A stretch of 64,000 nucleotides of DNA from positions 186,001 through 250,000 of the forward strand of contig CAVPMN010000020.1 in assembly GCA_963706425.1 (NCBI GenBank). Direction: 5' to 3'. Below the pieces are notes generated by a model. That model did not search any database, was not told the origin of the DNA, and was given only the letters and a program-made list of their open reading frames with translations. The DNA is from CAVPMN01 sp963706425 (GTDB lineage Bacteria; Actinomycetota; Acidimicrobiia; Acidimicrobiales; Acidimicrobilacustridaceae). Made by a program: the position numbers and the translations under genes. Each line of letters begins with the position of its first letter. Position 1 is the first letter of the stretch. Positions 8,107 through 17,640 of this stretch are shown piece after piece.

Positions 8107-8643
8107 TCAGGTGGTCGGCGTCACCGCCGCCGCGCTCACCGTCCACGAGGCCCCGTTTCCAGCGCGGTCGGTGTAGCGCAGCTCACCGGTGGCCGGCTGG
8201 TCGCCCAGCTCGAACGCCACCCAGCCCCCGGCGCCCTGGCCGGGCTCGAGGGTGCCGAAGCCCAGTCGATCGCGGTCTCCGATGGCATACACGCCCACGG
8301 TGGCACCACCCGTGGGCACCAATTCCCAGTCGACGGGCGAATAGACGAGCTGCGTATCACCCGCCAACAGCTCGACCGACGCCACCAGGAAGCGGCCACG
8401 ACGCAAGCCGTTGCTCACCGAGTCGGCCTCCCACACCTCCACGACCAGCACCTCCGCCCCACCGACCTGAGCGGCCACCCCAACGGGCAGCGACTCAGGT
8501 AGCGACTCGGGCTCCGAGATGGTGGTGTCCGTGGTCGACGAATCGGGCGATTCGGCACCGCAGCCGGCCACGGCCAGGGCGCTCACCACGAGCGCGACGA
8601 CCGTCGCCTGACCTAGCCGGTTGGCGGTCCCCATCGCCCCCAT
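8107..8643 (-). CDS. Putative secreted lipoprotein
   Basis: A 178-residue protein with a lipoprotein signal: a short charged start, hydrophobic VVALVVSALAVAGC, and a lipobox AVAGC whose Cys would be lipidated. A Ser/Thr/Asp-rich linker follows, then a beta-rich domain ending with GGWVAFELGDQP. The layout resembles DUF4352-like, immunoglobulin-fold lipoproteins (accessory extracellular domain), but no firm family signature is visible. Two in-frame ATGs, at 8643 and 8634, could serve as start. It sits 22 bases upstream of the LCP start on the same strand, so an envelope role with the LCP protein is possible. The LCP gene also has its own promoter-like box. Confidence 0.7.
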   Translation of the reverse strand: MGAMGTANRLGQATVVALVVSALAVAGCGAESPDSSTTDTTISEPESLPESLPVGVAAQVGGAEVLVVEVWEADSVSNGLRRGRFLVASVELLAGDTQLVYSPVDWELVPTGGATVGVYAIGDRDRLGFGTLEPGQGAGGWVAFELGDQPATGELRYTDRAGNGASWTVSAAAVTPTT

Positions 8644-8658
8644 CGCCGAGAACGGTAG

Positions 8659-9297
8659 TCAGGGGCGGCCCCACACCAGGAGATGGCGGTCGCCCCACTC
8701 CTCCACGGTCAGGTCGAGGCCCACCGCCTCGAGCTGCTCGCGCACCTCGTCGGCGCGGTAGGCGGCCAGCAGCGACGCCCGGAAGTCGCGCCGCAACAAC
8801 TCGCTCTCGTCGGCCGCATGGCGATCGACCAGGTGGTCGACCGTGGCCACCTCCACCGGCCGGCGCAGGTCCATCACGAACACCGCCCCGCCCGGGCGCA
8901 GACATGCCTTGGCCGCCCGCCACAGCTCGAGCGGATCGCCCAGGTGATGCAACAGGCTGTTCGCCACGATCACGTCGAAGCGGGGCTCGTACCAGCCCGG
9001 ATCGGGCAGTCGCACCTGTTCGAGCACCACCCGACGCGACAGGCGCTCGCGCCGCACCCGGCGGTGCCCGTGCGCCAGCATCTCGGCCGCCCCGTCGATG
9101 CCCACCACGCGGCACGAAGGGAACGCACGCGCCACCCGGACGGTGACGTCGGCGGTGCCGCAACCGAGGTCGAGCACGTCGAACCGGGCCGACCGGCGCA
9201 GGTCGGTGAGTCGATCGCTCAGCGCGGTGACGAACGCCTGGTGCGGCTCGCTGAAGTCGGCGGCCGCATAGGCCTCGGCCTGGTCGGTCTCGTCCAT
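8659..9297 (-). CDS. Class I SAM-dependent methyltransferase
   Basis: A 212-residue Rossmann methyltransferase. Motif I is FDVLDLGCGTADVTVRVA, the acidic ribose-binding position is VVGIDGAAEML, motif II is FDVIVANSLLHHLGD, and LRPGGAVFVMDLRRP follows. The length and the LLHHL loop fit small-molecule methyltransferases of the methyltransf_25/11 type; the substrate is unknown. The ATG at 9297 gives a canonical N-terminus. The nucleotide cyclase gene lies 52 bases upstream on the same strand, so they may be co-transcribed. Confidence 0.88.
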   Translation of the reverse strand: MDETDQAEAYAAADFSEPHQAFVTALSDRLTDLRRSARFDVLDLGCGTADVTVRVARAFPSCRVVGIDGAAEMLAHGHRRVRRERLSRRVVLEQVRLPDPGWYEPRFDVIVANSLLHHLGDPLELWRAAKACLRPGGAVFVMDLRRPVEVATVDHLVDRHAADESELLRRDFRASLLAAYRADEVREQLEAVGLDLTVEEWGDRHLLVWGRP

Positions 9298-9349
9298 GAG
9301 CTCCGGCTCGGGCCGGCGGGTGTCGAGCCGCTCGCCCGACTGGTCGAGA

Positions 9350-9988
9350 TCAGGCGGCCGCACCTGCAGCTCCGAGCTTGGCGGCCAGACCGGGCTCGAT
9401 GGCGAGCTCGTGCACGTCGTCGAGATCGCCGATGCCGACGACGGTGACCCGCCGGGCCCCGCGGTCGTCGACCCAGTCGGGCAGATCGCCGTCGAGGTTG
9501 ACGGCGAGGATCTGACCCGGATCGGCCACTTCGCACAGCCGCGAGGCCAGGTTGGCGGGCCGGCCGACATAGTCGTCGCCCTCGAACAGCAGCACCGTGC
9601 CCGAGCAGATGCCGGCGTGGGTCACCACGCTGACCGCTCCGCAGCGCGCCACCAGCTCGGCCACCGCGGCCACGATCGGGCCCTCGTCCACCGACACCAG
9701 CATCGCCCCGTCGCCCAGCCACTTGGCCACCCGCACACCCCGCCGGGCGGCGATGTCGCGCACATGGGTGCGGAACTCGGTGAGCAACTCGACCGCCGCC
9801 TGCTCGCCCTCACGATCGCAGAACGCCGTGAACCCGGTGATGTCGATGAAGGCGAAGGTGCGGTTCACCGCAATGGGCTCGCCGGTGCGATCCTCCGCAC
9901 CCGGCGGCTCGACGCCCGTGATGGCGTCGCCCACCGAGTCGAGGCCTGCGCCGGTGATGGCGGGACCCCGGTTCGCCTCCGTCGTCAT
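9350..9988 (-). CDS. Class III adenylate/guanylate cyclase catalytic domain protein
   Basis: A 212-residue soluble protein with one class III nucleotide cyclase domain. The first metal Asp is in FAFIDITGFTAF, the second metal and substrate region is VAKWLGDGAML, and the transition-state Asn/Arg pair is in GRPANLASRL. All catalytic positions that can be recognised are kept, so it is probably active as a homodimer making cAMP (the Lys in the AKWLGD segment favours ATP). There is no membrane segment and no recognised sensor domain in the first 45 residues, which are poorly ordered. It is divergent from the sulfatase gene, 66 bases away, and upstream of the methyltransferase. Confidence 0.88.
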   Translation of the reverse strand: MTTEANRGPAITGAGLDSVGDAITGVEPPGAEDRTGEPIAVNRTFAFIDITGFTAFCDREGEQAAVELLTEFRTHVRDIAARRGVRVAKWLGDGAMLVSVDEGPIVAAVAELVARCGAVSVVTHAGICSGTVLLFEGDDYVGRPANLASRLCEVADPGQILAVNLDGDLPDWVDDRGARRVTVVGIGDLDDVHELAIEPGLAAKLGAAGAAA

Positions 9989-10054
9989 GGGACCTCGATG
10001 CTCATGGGGCCTCCCGTCGGCGCTCACCCTACCGTCGTGATAGGCACAGGGGCC

Positions 10055-12380
10055 ATGGCCCCATCCCCACCCGACGACCTCGACGACCTCGCCCCCTACG
10101 CCGGACACGAGGGGCGGGTGGGCCGCACCTTCGCCGGCTCCGAGGGCTGGTGGCCCGAGCGCGCCGCCGCGCCCGCCGGGGCACCCAACGTGGTGGTGAT
10201 GCTGGTCGACGACCTCGGCTACAGCGACGTGGGCCCCTACGGCGGCGAGATCGACACGCCCAACCTCGACACGCTGGCGGCCCGTGGCGTGCGCTACACC
10301 AACTTCCACTCCACGCCCATGTGCTCGCCCACCCGGGCCGCCCTGCTGACGGGCCTCAACCCCCACGACGCCGGGGTGGGCACCGTGCCCCACTCCGACC
10401 CCGGGTTCCCCGGCTACGCCATGGAGCTCACCGAGCACGCGGCCACCCTCGCCGAGGTGCTGCGCGACAACGGCTGGGCCACCATGGCCCTCGGCAAGTG
10501 GCACCTCACCCTCGACGCCCTGCAGAACGCCGCCTCCGACAAGCGCTCGTGGCCGTGCCAGCGGGGCTTCGACCGCTACTACGGCGTGCTCGACGCGTTC
10601 ACCAACCTGCACCATCCCCATCGCATCGTCGAGGACAACCACCAGGTCGACGTCGATCGCTACCCGGACGACTTCTTCTTCACCGACGACCTCACCGACA
10701 AGGCCATCTCGATGATCCGCGAGGTCAAGGCCAGCAACCCGGCCAAGCCCTTCTTCTGCTACTTCGCGCACGCGGCCGTGCACGCACCGCTGCACGCCAA
10801 GGTGGCCGACATCGAGAAGTACCAGGGCGTCTACGACGCGGGCTGGGACGAGCGGCGCGAGGCGCGCTATCGCCGCCAGCTCGAGCTCGGCATCGTCGAG
10901 TCCGGCACCGAGCTGGCCCCCCGCAACACCGAGGAGGGCAGCGATGTGCGGCCGTGGGCCGAGCTGTCCGACGCCGAGAAGCAGCTGTTCGCGCGCCACA
11001 TGGAGGTGTTCGCCGGGGCGGTCGACAACATCGACCAGAACCTCGGCCGCCTGCTCGAGGCGCTCGACGACCTGGGCGAGCTCGACAACACGATCTTCAT
11101 CTTCACCTCCGACAACGGAGCCTCCCGGGAGGGTGAGGAGTGCGGCACCTCGGCCTACTACGTGCACCTGCTGCAGGGTGACGACATCGAGGCCGACCTC
11201 GAGCGCATCGACCTCATCGGTGGACCGCAGACCACCCCGCACTACCCCCGCGGCTGGGCGATGGTGGGCAGCACGCCGTTCCGGCTCTACAAGCTCAACA
11301 CCCACGCCGGCGGCCACTCCGTGCCTTTCATCGTCTCGTGGCCCGACGGCCTGGCTGCCGAGGCGGGCAGCCTGCGACGCCAGTACACCCACATCACCGA
11401 CCTCTACCCCACCCTGCTCGAGGTGCTCGGGGTCGAGCGGCCAGACGAGCGCAACGGCAAGCGGCTCAAGCCGCTGGCCGGCCAGAGCTTCGTGCCGACC
11501 CTGCGCGACGCCGACGCGCCCAGCCTGCACACCGAGCAGCACTACGAGACGTTCGGGCACCGGGGCTTCTATCGCGACGGCATGGAAGTGGTCGCCCTGC
11601 ACCGTCCGCTCACGCCCTTCGACGACGAGGAGTGGGAGCTCTACGACCTCACCCTCGACCCCACCGAGCTACGCGACCTCTCGGCCGACCGACCCGAGCT
11701 GCTGCGCGAGCTGTCGGTCGCCTTCGACGAAGCGGCCTGGCAGTACCAGGTCTACCCACTCGACGAGGGCTCCCAGGTCAAGTACCTGGTGCGGCCCCCT
11801 TGGGTCGACGTGTTCGCCGAGCCCGTCACCATCGTGCCCGGCACCCCCACCCTCGAGCGGTGGCGATCGGTGCAACTCATCTGGTTCCGCGCCGTCACCC
11901 TCACCGCCAACCTCGACGGGTTCCGTTCGGGAGACCGGGGCTACCTGCTGGCCCACGGCGACCAGGGGTCGGGCTACGGGCTCTACGTGCTCGACGACGA
12001 GCTGGTGTTCGTGCACAACGACGGCCGCGGCCACATGCGCCACCTCTCCGGCGGCATCGTGCCCGACGGGGCCCGATCGATCGTGGCCGCGACTGACCGC
12101 ACCGGGCAAGAACGTCTGGGACGTCTCGCTGTCGATCGACGGCGAGCAGCGAGGCACGATCGAAGGGGTACCCATGCTGTTCGGCATGGCGCCCTTCGAA
12201 GGCATCGATGTCGGCCTCGATCGGCGGTCGCCCGTCTCGTGGGACCTCTACGAGCGCTTCGGACCGTTCCCGTTCACCGGGAAGCTGCGCAGTGTGCGCA
12301 TCGAACCCGGCGAGCCGGCGCCCGACTCGCCTCAGACCATGATCGACATGCTCCGCGAGATGGGCGCCCGCTTCGAGTGA
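10055..12380 (+). CDS. Arylsulfatase-type sulfatase, frameshifted near its 3' end
   Basis: A sulfatase of about 774 residues once the frame is restored. Motifs: VVVMLVDDLGYSDVGPYGG (metal Asp pair), MCSPTRAALLTG (CxPxR formylglycine site, with Cys as the residue to be oxidised), MALGKWHL, and IFIFTSDNGASREGEE (Asp-Asn metal ligands). It hydrolyses sulfate esters of unknown substrate; no formylglycine-generating enzyme gene is in the window. The original frame runs to about 12092, then one extra base breaks it; the next frame continues TAPGKNVWDVSLSIDGEQ to the stop at 12380 with a coherent C-terminal beta domain. There is no signal peptide, so it is probably cytoplasmic. The ATG at 10055 precedes a short typical leader (LDDLAPYAGHEGRVGRTF). 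Confidence 0.88.
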
Positions 12381-12397
12381 TCGCGGCCCAGCAGCAG

Positions 12398-14123
12398 TCA
12401 GCTGGTGGCGACCGTGTCGGTGTCGCGACCTGAGCGCAGCACCGAACCGGGCAGCTCGCCAGTGGCCAGGTTGTCGACCACCGTCTCGACCCCGTTGACG
12501 AGCACGCGCACCACGCCCGTGGCCGCCGCCGTGAGGCGGGGTGAGTCGCCGGGCAGATCGTGCACCAACCGGGCATGTTCGGCACCGACCTGCTCGGGAT
12601 CGAACACGACGACGTCGGCGTGGAAGCCGGGGGCCAGCAGGCCCCGGTCGCGCAGGCCGAACAGCGAGGCGGGCACCTGGGTCATCAACTGCACGGCCCG
12701 CTCGAGCGGCACCAGCTTGCGACCACGAAGGGTGTCGCCGAGGAATCGAGTGGCGAACGGTGCGCCCGACATGCGGTCGAGGTGGGCGCCGGCGTCGGAG
12801 CCGCCGATCATGGCCCGGTCGTCGCCCCAGACCTGGCGGCGCAGCTCCCAGGAGGCGTCGTCGCCGTCGGGCGGGATGGGCCACAGCACGGTGCGCAGCT
12901 CGTCGGCCACCACGATGTCGATGAGACAGGCGAACGGGTCGACTGCCCCGCTCGGCCGCGATCTCCGAGACCTTGCGACCGCTCAGCCCCTCGTTGGCCG
13001 GCGCGTAGGTGTCGCCGATGATGTAGTTGGCGAAGTCGGCCAGGCGCCGGAACACACCCGCTTCGGGCGACGCAGCCCGTTCTTGCATGAACGCCTGCGT
13101 GTCAGGCTCCTGCAGCTTGGCCATGCGCTCGGGCAGGGGCAGGTTCAAGATGTCGCCCCAGCCCGGGATGAGGAACAGCCCGCAGTGGTTGAGGAAGCTC
13201 ATGTTCATGGGCACCAACACCGGCAAGCGTGAGGGCCACGATGCGGCCGCCGCGCTCGGCCGCGTAGTCGGCGGCGCCGAGCTGGCGCGGCACTCGACCG
13301 GGTTCGCGTGAGTCGACCGTGAGCACGTTCCAGTTGAGCGGCCGGCGGGCGGTGGCCGACATGCTGGCGAACAGGTCGATCTCGTCGTCGCTGAACTGGT
13401 CGAGGCAGCCGTCGGTCATGCCTTCGAGCGTGGTGCCCTCGTGACGACCGACGACCTCGCACAGCGCCAGCAGCTCGTCGCGGTTCGACCAGCGCGACGC
13501 CACCGGCTGGCCGTCGCCGTCGGAGTGGGTGCGGCTGAGCGTGGTGGAGAAGCCGAGCCCGCCGGCTTCGATCGACTCGGCGAGCACCTGCTGCATCGCG
13601 GCGAGCTGCTCGGGGTGACGCGTCGTGACCGACCGCGTCCTCGCCCATCACGTAGCGACGCAGGGCGCAGTGGCCCACGAGGAACCCGGTGTTCACCCCC
13701 ACGTTGCCCTCGAGCCGGTCGAGGTAGTCGGCGAAGCTCTCCCAGTTCCACGGCACACCGCTCTCGAGCGCGGCCAGCGACATGCCCTCGACCTTGGCCA
13801 TCATGCGGCGGGTGTAGTCGGCGTCGGACGGGCGCAGCGGCGCCAGCGTGAAGCCGCAGTTGCCGCCGATGATCGTGGTGACACCGTGGATGTTCGACGG
13901 TGACGCGGCCGGATCCCAGAAGAGCTGGGCGTCGTAGTGGGTGTGGGGGTCGATGAAGCCCGGGGCACACCACCAGGCCGGTGGCGTCGAGCACCGTGGT
14001 GGCGTCGTCGTCGATGGCGCCGATCTCGACGATGCGCCCGTCGCGGATGCCCACGTCGGCGACCCGGCCCGGGCTCCCGGTGCCGTCGACGACGGTTCCG
14101 CCCTTGATCAGGTAGTCGAGCAT
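12398..14123 (-). CDS. N-acyl-D-amino-acid deacylase (D-aminoacylase family amidohydrolase), four frameshifts
   Basis: Reconstructed as about 573 residues. The N-terminal beta part reads YLIKGGTVVDGTGSPG and the metal site follows at the first break (VCPG, then the frame encoding F-I-D-P-H-T-H-Y-D). Downstream come GGNCGFTLAPLRP, MMAKVEGMSLAALESGVPW, AGGLGFSTTLSRTH, then VLVPMNMSFLNHCGLF and MSGAPFATRFLGDTLRG. These are the order and signatures of N-acyl-D-amino-acid deacylases (amidohydrolase family 3). Breaks lie near 13960, 13620, 13225 and 12948, each an extra base; removing four bases gives an uninterrupted protein of normal family length. The ATG at 14123 has GAAGGG upstream. The paired palindromes at 14141-14186 lie just before it. 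It converges with the sulfatase. Confidence 0.85.
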
Positions 14124-14140
14124 GTCCGTACACCCTTCTT

Positions 14141-14186
14141 TCTGACGAGTCGTCAGACAGCAATTCATTTCTGACGAGGCGTCAGA
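14141..14186. promoter_or_regulatory. Pair of TetR-type palindromic operators
   Basis: TCTGACGAGTCGTCAGA (14141-14157) is a perfect 8-1-8 palindrome. TCTGACGAGGCGTCAGA (14170-14186) repeats it with seven-base perfect arms. Their centres are 29 bases apart. They fill the gap between the enoyl-CoA hydratase stop and the deacylase start, so a dimeric, probably TetR-family, repressor should control the deacylase. Confidence 0.75.
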
Positions 14187-14191
14187 TTAGC

Positions 14192-14992
14192 TCACTCCTC
14201 GTAGACCGGCTTGCGGTTCTCACGCCAGGCGGCGATGGCCTCGTCGAGGTTCCCGGTGTAGCCGGCGAGCAGCTGGTTGCGGTTCTCGAAGTCGATGGCG
14301 GCCTGCAGGCTCGAGATCTCGAGGTTGGCCCACAGGCACTGCTTGGTCATCTGCACCCCGAAGGTCGACAGCTCGCACATGTGCTCGGCCGTGTCGAGGG
14401 CCAACGTCAGCAGCTCGTCGTCGGGCACGACCCGCGAGACCAGGCCGATGTCGCGGGCGTGATGGGCATCGAACCGGCGCCCTGTGAGCAGGATCTCGGC
14501 CGCGTTCGACACCCCCACCGCTCGCGGCAGCAGGTAGGTGATTCCGAGCTCGCTGCCCGTCAGCCCGTTGGTGATGCCCGCGTTCGCGAAGTAGGCCGAC
14601 TCGCCGGCGTAGCGGATGTCGGCACCGAGCGCGAGGCACAGGCCGCCGCCGATCGACGCTCCGTTGATGGCGGCGATGATCGGCTGGGGCATGTTGCGCA
14701 GCGCCGGCACCACGCCCCCCATGTACGACATCGACTTCATGGCCAGGCGGGCGAAGCCGAGCCCTTCGACGTTTGGCGGCATGCCCCGGTCGTGCAGATC
14801 GAGGCCCGAGCAGAAGCCCCGACCCGACCCGGTGATCACCACCACCCAGATGTCGTTGTCGTCGCTCACCCGCTCGACCGCCTCGTAGAGCGCCTCGACC
14901 AACCCGAACGACATCGAGTTGAGTCGGTCGGGCTTGTTGAGCGTGATCAGACCAACGTGGGGACGGGGGACGTCGACCAGGACGAGTGACAT
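14192..14992 (-). CDS. Enoyl-CoA hydratase/isomerase family protein
   Basis: A 266-residue crotonase-fold protein, expected to act on an acyl-CoA thioester as a trimer or hexamer. It has GLITLNKPDRLNSM, the first oxyanion segment GSGRGFCSGLDL, and the second, INGASIGGGLCLALGADIRY. The catalytic Glu of hydratases would be in the NGLTGSELGITYLLPR stretch, where a Glu is retained at SELG. The substrate is unknown. It lies upstream of the deacylase on the same strand, separated by 68 bases that hold the two palindromic operators. Divergent from the COQ4-motif gene, 40 bases away. Confidence 0.9.
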   Translation of the reverse strand: MSLVLVDVPRPHVGLITLNKPDRLNSMSFGLVEALYEAVERVSDDNDIWVVVITGSGRGFCSGLDLHDRGMPPNVEGLGFARLAMKSMSYMGGVVPALRNMPQPIIAAINGASIGGGLCLALGADIRYAGESAYFANAGITNGLTGSELGITYLLPRAVGVSNAAEILLTGRRFDAHHARDIGLVSRVVPDDELLTLALDTAEHMCELSTFGVQMTKQCLWANLEISSLQAAIDFENRNQLLAGYTGNLDEAIAAWRENRKPVYEE

Positions 14993-15020
14993 GCACGCCA
15001 GTTTCGCGCTTCGCCGCCGC

Positions 15021-15026
15021 TAGCCT
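15021..15026 (+). promoter_or_regulatory. -10 box of a leaderless promoter
   Basis: TAGCCT is six bases before the ATG at 15033, consistent with a leaderless transcript of the COQ4-motif gene. Confidence 0.45.
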
Positions 15027-15032
15027 CGCCGC

Positions 15033-16199
15033 ATGCCCGTTCCCCTCCCGACGGACGGCACCGCCAACCTGCGCCCTCCCGACGAGATCGAGGTGCGCCA
15101 CACCATGCGGGGCCTGGCCACCGCAGTGGCCCCGGCCAGTGGTCTCACCACCGTGCAGCGCTCGTTGTTGCGGTCACTCGTGCACTCGATGACCGGCGTC
15201 GACGTCGACCCGGCCGAGGTCGAGCCCATCGATCCCGAAGCGTTCGCCGAAGGGCTGCGCAACCGCAACCGCTGGCACCGCACCCGCTTGCTCCAGGTGA
15301 TGGAGCTCTGCGAGCTGATCCTCGTGCCGCTCCCCCGCGAGGTCACGGCCAGAGTCGAGCGCTTCGCAGAAGCGATGAGCGTCGAAGACGCCATGATGCG
15401 CATGGCCCGCCATGTGTCCACCGGCAGCCTGGGCCTGGCCATGATCGACTTCGAGCGCTCCGGCTACACGGCCGGGTGGGACCCGTCGCACTCGTCGGTG
15501 CTGCACACCAGCAAGGCACTCGACGACGCGTGGGGCCAGTGCGTCGACGACCCGGCTCTCGCCGAGCGATGGGACGCGCTGGGCGACTGCCCGCCCGGCT
15601 CGATCGGCCGGGGGGTATGGGAGTTCTACCGGGCGCGCGGGTTCCGGTTTCCCGGTGAGCCGGGCAGCGCACCCCCCTACCTCGCCCAACACGACTGGGT
15701 GCACGTGCTGGCCGACTACGGCTCCACCGTCGAATGCGAGATCGAGGTGTTCGGCCTCATCTCGCGCGCCAACGACAACCCCGAGGCGTTCTCGTTGCTG
15801 GCCATGGTGATCGGCCTGTTCGAGACCGGCTACCTCGACAACGCCGTCAACCGCTTCTTCGAATCGGACCGCGGCCATCTCTCCGCCAGCGACGGGGTGG
15901 CGGTGCGACTGGCCGATGCCATGCGTCGGGGCGCGCTGCTGCGCGAGTCGGAGCGGGTGCCCCGCAAAGATCTGCTCGCCGTCGACTGGTTCGAGATCGC
16001 CGACGTCGACCTGGCCGAGCTGCGGGCCGAGTTCAACATGGTGCATCGCTCCCCCCGAGCGGTGGCGGCCGGCTCGGTCACGCCGTGGCAACCGGGGGGC
16101 ATCTCCGAACACCAGATCCGCTGCGGGCGCGAGCTGGCGGCGCGGGAAGGCCGGACCTACCAGTCCTACGGCGCGGCGGTCGATTGGGCGGTCGACTGA
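15033..16199 (+). CDS. COQ4-like zinc-motif protein, function unknown
   Basis: A 388-residue, soluble, mostly helical protein not recognised with certainty. About residues 220-240 contain HDWVH followed by exactly eleven residues and then Glu (H-D-x-x-H-x11-E), the putative zinc-ligand signature of COQ4 ubiquinone-biosynthesis proteins. The following segment (EIEVFGLISRANDNPEAF) is a helix with an acidic/aromatic pattern comparable to COQ4. Length exceeds COQ4 proper (about 230-265 residues) because of an N-terminal helical extension of about 150 residues. Actinobacteria use menaquinone, so a quinone-hydroxylation scaffold role cannot be assumed. It could bind a lipid or isoprenoid. The amidase gene converges 7 bases after its stop. 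Confidence 0.6.
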   Translation: MPVPLPTDGTANLRPPDEIEVRHTMRGLATAVAPASGLTTVQRSLLRSLVHSMTGVDVDPAEVEPIDPEAFAEGLRNRNRWHRTRLLQVMELCELILVPLPREVTARVERFAEAMSVEDAMMRMARHVSTGSLGLAMIDFERSGYTAGWDPSHSSVLHTSKALDDAWGQCVDDPALAERWDALGDCPPGSIGRGVWEFYRARGFRFPGEPGSAPPYLAQHDWVHVLADYGSTVECEIEVFGLISRANDNPEAFSLLAMVIGLFETGYLDNAVNRFFESDRGHLSASDGVAVRLADAMRRGALLRESERVPRKDLLAVDWFEIADVDLAELRAEFNMVHRSPRAVAAGSVTPWQPGGISEHQIRCGRELAAREGRTYQSYGAAVDWAVD

Positions 16200-16206
16200 G
16201 CGGACG

Positions 16207-17640
16207 TCAGGCGTGCACCGGCGGCCGACGATCGGCCCATGGTGCGGCCTGCTCGACCTGGGCGGCCACCCTGATGAGCAGGTCCTCTCGGCCGTAGGCC
16301 GCCACGAGCTGGGCGCCGAGGGGCACGCCGCCGTCGTCGGCACCCACGGGCAGCGAGATCGCCGGCTGACCGGTGACGTTGTAGACCGAGGTGAAGGCGC
16401 TGTAGGGCGCGCTGCGCCACAGCGGACGCAACGGGTCGTCGGGGGTCGCCACCAGGTCGCCGAGCATCGGGGCGGGTACGGCGGACGTGGGTGTGAGCAG
16501 CAGGTCGAAGCCGTCGGCCCACCATGCGGCCATCTCCCTGCGGAAGCGGCTCATCGCCGACTGCGCCTGGGCCAGCTCGAGCGCGCTGTGGCCCCGACCC
16601 GACTCGGCCATCAGCCAGGTGGTGGGCTCGACGTCGTCGGCCGTGAGCTCGCGCCCGATGAGCCGGCCCATGCCCACCAGGTTGTTGGCGGCGTTGGTGC
16701 CCCACACCACCATGAAGGCCTCGGTGAGCTCCCTGACCTGGCCGAGCGGCGCGGGATGCGTCTCGTCGACCCGATGGCCGAGCGACTCGAGCAGCGCGGC
16801 GAGGTCGCGCGCGACCAGTTCGCATTGGGGGTCGGTGTCGGTCGACAAGCTGCGGGCCAGCAGGCCGATGCGGAGCGAACCGGGATCGGCACCCACCTCG
16901 TCGGCAAAGGGACGGCTCGGGGCGGGCGCGATCACGCCGTCGCCGGGGAAGGGCACCGAGCCCACGTCGAGGAACGCCGCGCAGTCGCGCACCGTGCGGC
17001 TCACCACGTGCTGCACCGACAGGCCGCCTTCGTCGATCATCGGCCCCATGGACCCGCGCCCCCGTGACGGCTTCAGGCCGACCAAGCCACACAATCCAGC
17101 CGGGATGCGGATCGACCCGCCACCGTCACTGGCGTTGGCCACCGGCACCAGGCCGGCGGCGACAGCGGCCGCCGCACCGCCACTCGAACCACCCGGACCC
17201 CGCCCGAGGTCCCACGGGTTGCGAGTGGGCCCGTAGGCGAGGGGCTCGGTGGTCGCCACCAACCCGAGCTCGGGCGTGTTGGTGCGACCCATCACCACCA
17301 CGCCAGATCGGCGGTAGGCGATGGTGAGGTTGGCATCGACCGCGTGCCGATAGCCGGCCGCCTTCAGTCCGCTGATGCCGGCGTGGAACGGGTCGCCCGC
17401 GCTCGTAGGCCAGAGATCCTTCAGCAGGAACGGCACCCCCCGGAACGGGCCGTCGGGCAGGTCGCCCTTCGCCTGCTCGACCGCGGAGTCGAAGCTGCGA
17501 TGGATCACCGCGTTGATCTCGGGGTCGATCGCCTCGATGCGGCTGATGGCCGCCTCTACCAACTCGAGGGGCGACACCTGGCCTTCGCGGACCAGCGTCG
17601 CCTGGGCGGTGGCGTCGAGGTGGGCCAGCTCGGCACTCAT
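16207..17640 (-). CDS. Amidase signature family hydrolase
   Basis: A 477-residue amidase-signature enzyme. The catalytic triad is visible: Lys in GVPFLLKDLW, cis-Ser in GPGGSSGGAAAAVAAGLVP and nucleophile Ser in DGGGSIRIPAGLCGLVGLKP. The C-terminal part has LLLTPTSAVPAPMLGDL. It hydrolyses an amide or ester of unknown identity. It is not a GatA, since no gatB or gatC is near and the length fits stand-alone amidases. The ATG at 17640 overlaps the upstream gene's stop by four bases (ATGA), which couples its translation to the Abhydrolase_9 gene. Confidence 0.93.
   Translation of the reverse strand: MSAELAHLDATAQATLVREGQVSPLELVEAAISRIEAIDPEINAVIHRSFDSAVEQAKGDLPDGPFRGVPFLLKDLWPTSAGDPFHAGISGLKAAGYRHAVDANLTIAYRRSGVVVMGRTNTPELGLVATTEPLAYGPTRNPWDLGRGPGGSSGGAAAAVAAGLVPVANASDGGGSIRIPAGLCGLVGLKPSRGRGSMGPMIDEGGLSVQHVVSRTVRDCAAFLDVGSVPFPGDGVIAPAPSRPFADEVGADPGSLRIGLLARSLSTDTDPQCELVARDLAALLESLGHRVDETHPAPLGQVRELTEAFMVVWGTNAANNLVGMGRLIGRELTADDVEPTTWLMAESGRGHSALELAQAQSAMSRFRREMAAWWADGFDLLLTPTSAVPAPMLGDLVATPDDPLRPLWRSAPYSAFTSVYNVTGQPAISLPVGADDGGVPLGAQLVAAYGREDLLIRVAAQVEQAAPWADRRPPVHA

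Noticed and set aside
6900..9146. Plus-strand open frame opposite LCP, lipoprotein and methyltransferase
   Set aside because: No domain; the three minus-strand genes have intact motifs.
9996..11602. Minus-strand open frame continuing upstream of the cyclase through the sulfatase
   Set aside because: Only 9350-9988 carries a domain; the rest is antisense to a clear sulfatase.
12398..14123. Deacylase as a degraded pseudogene
   Set aside because: All four breaks are single-base insertions and the motifs are otherwise intact; intact genes elsewhere show the same error type when broken.
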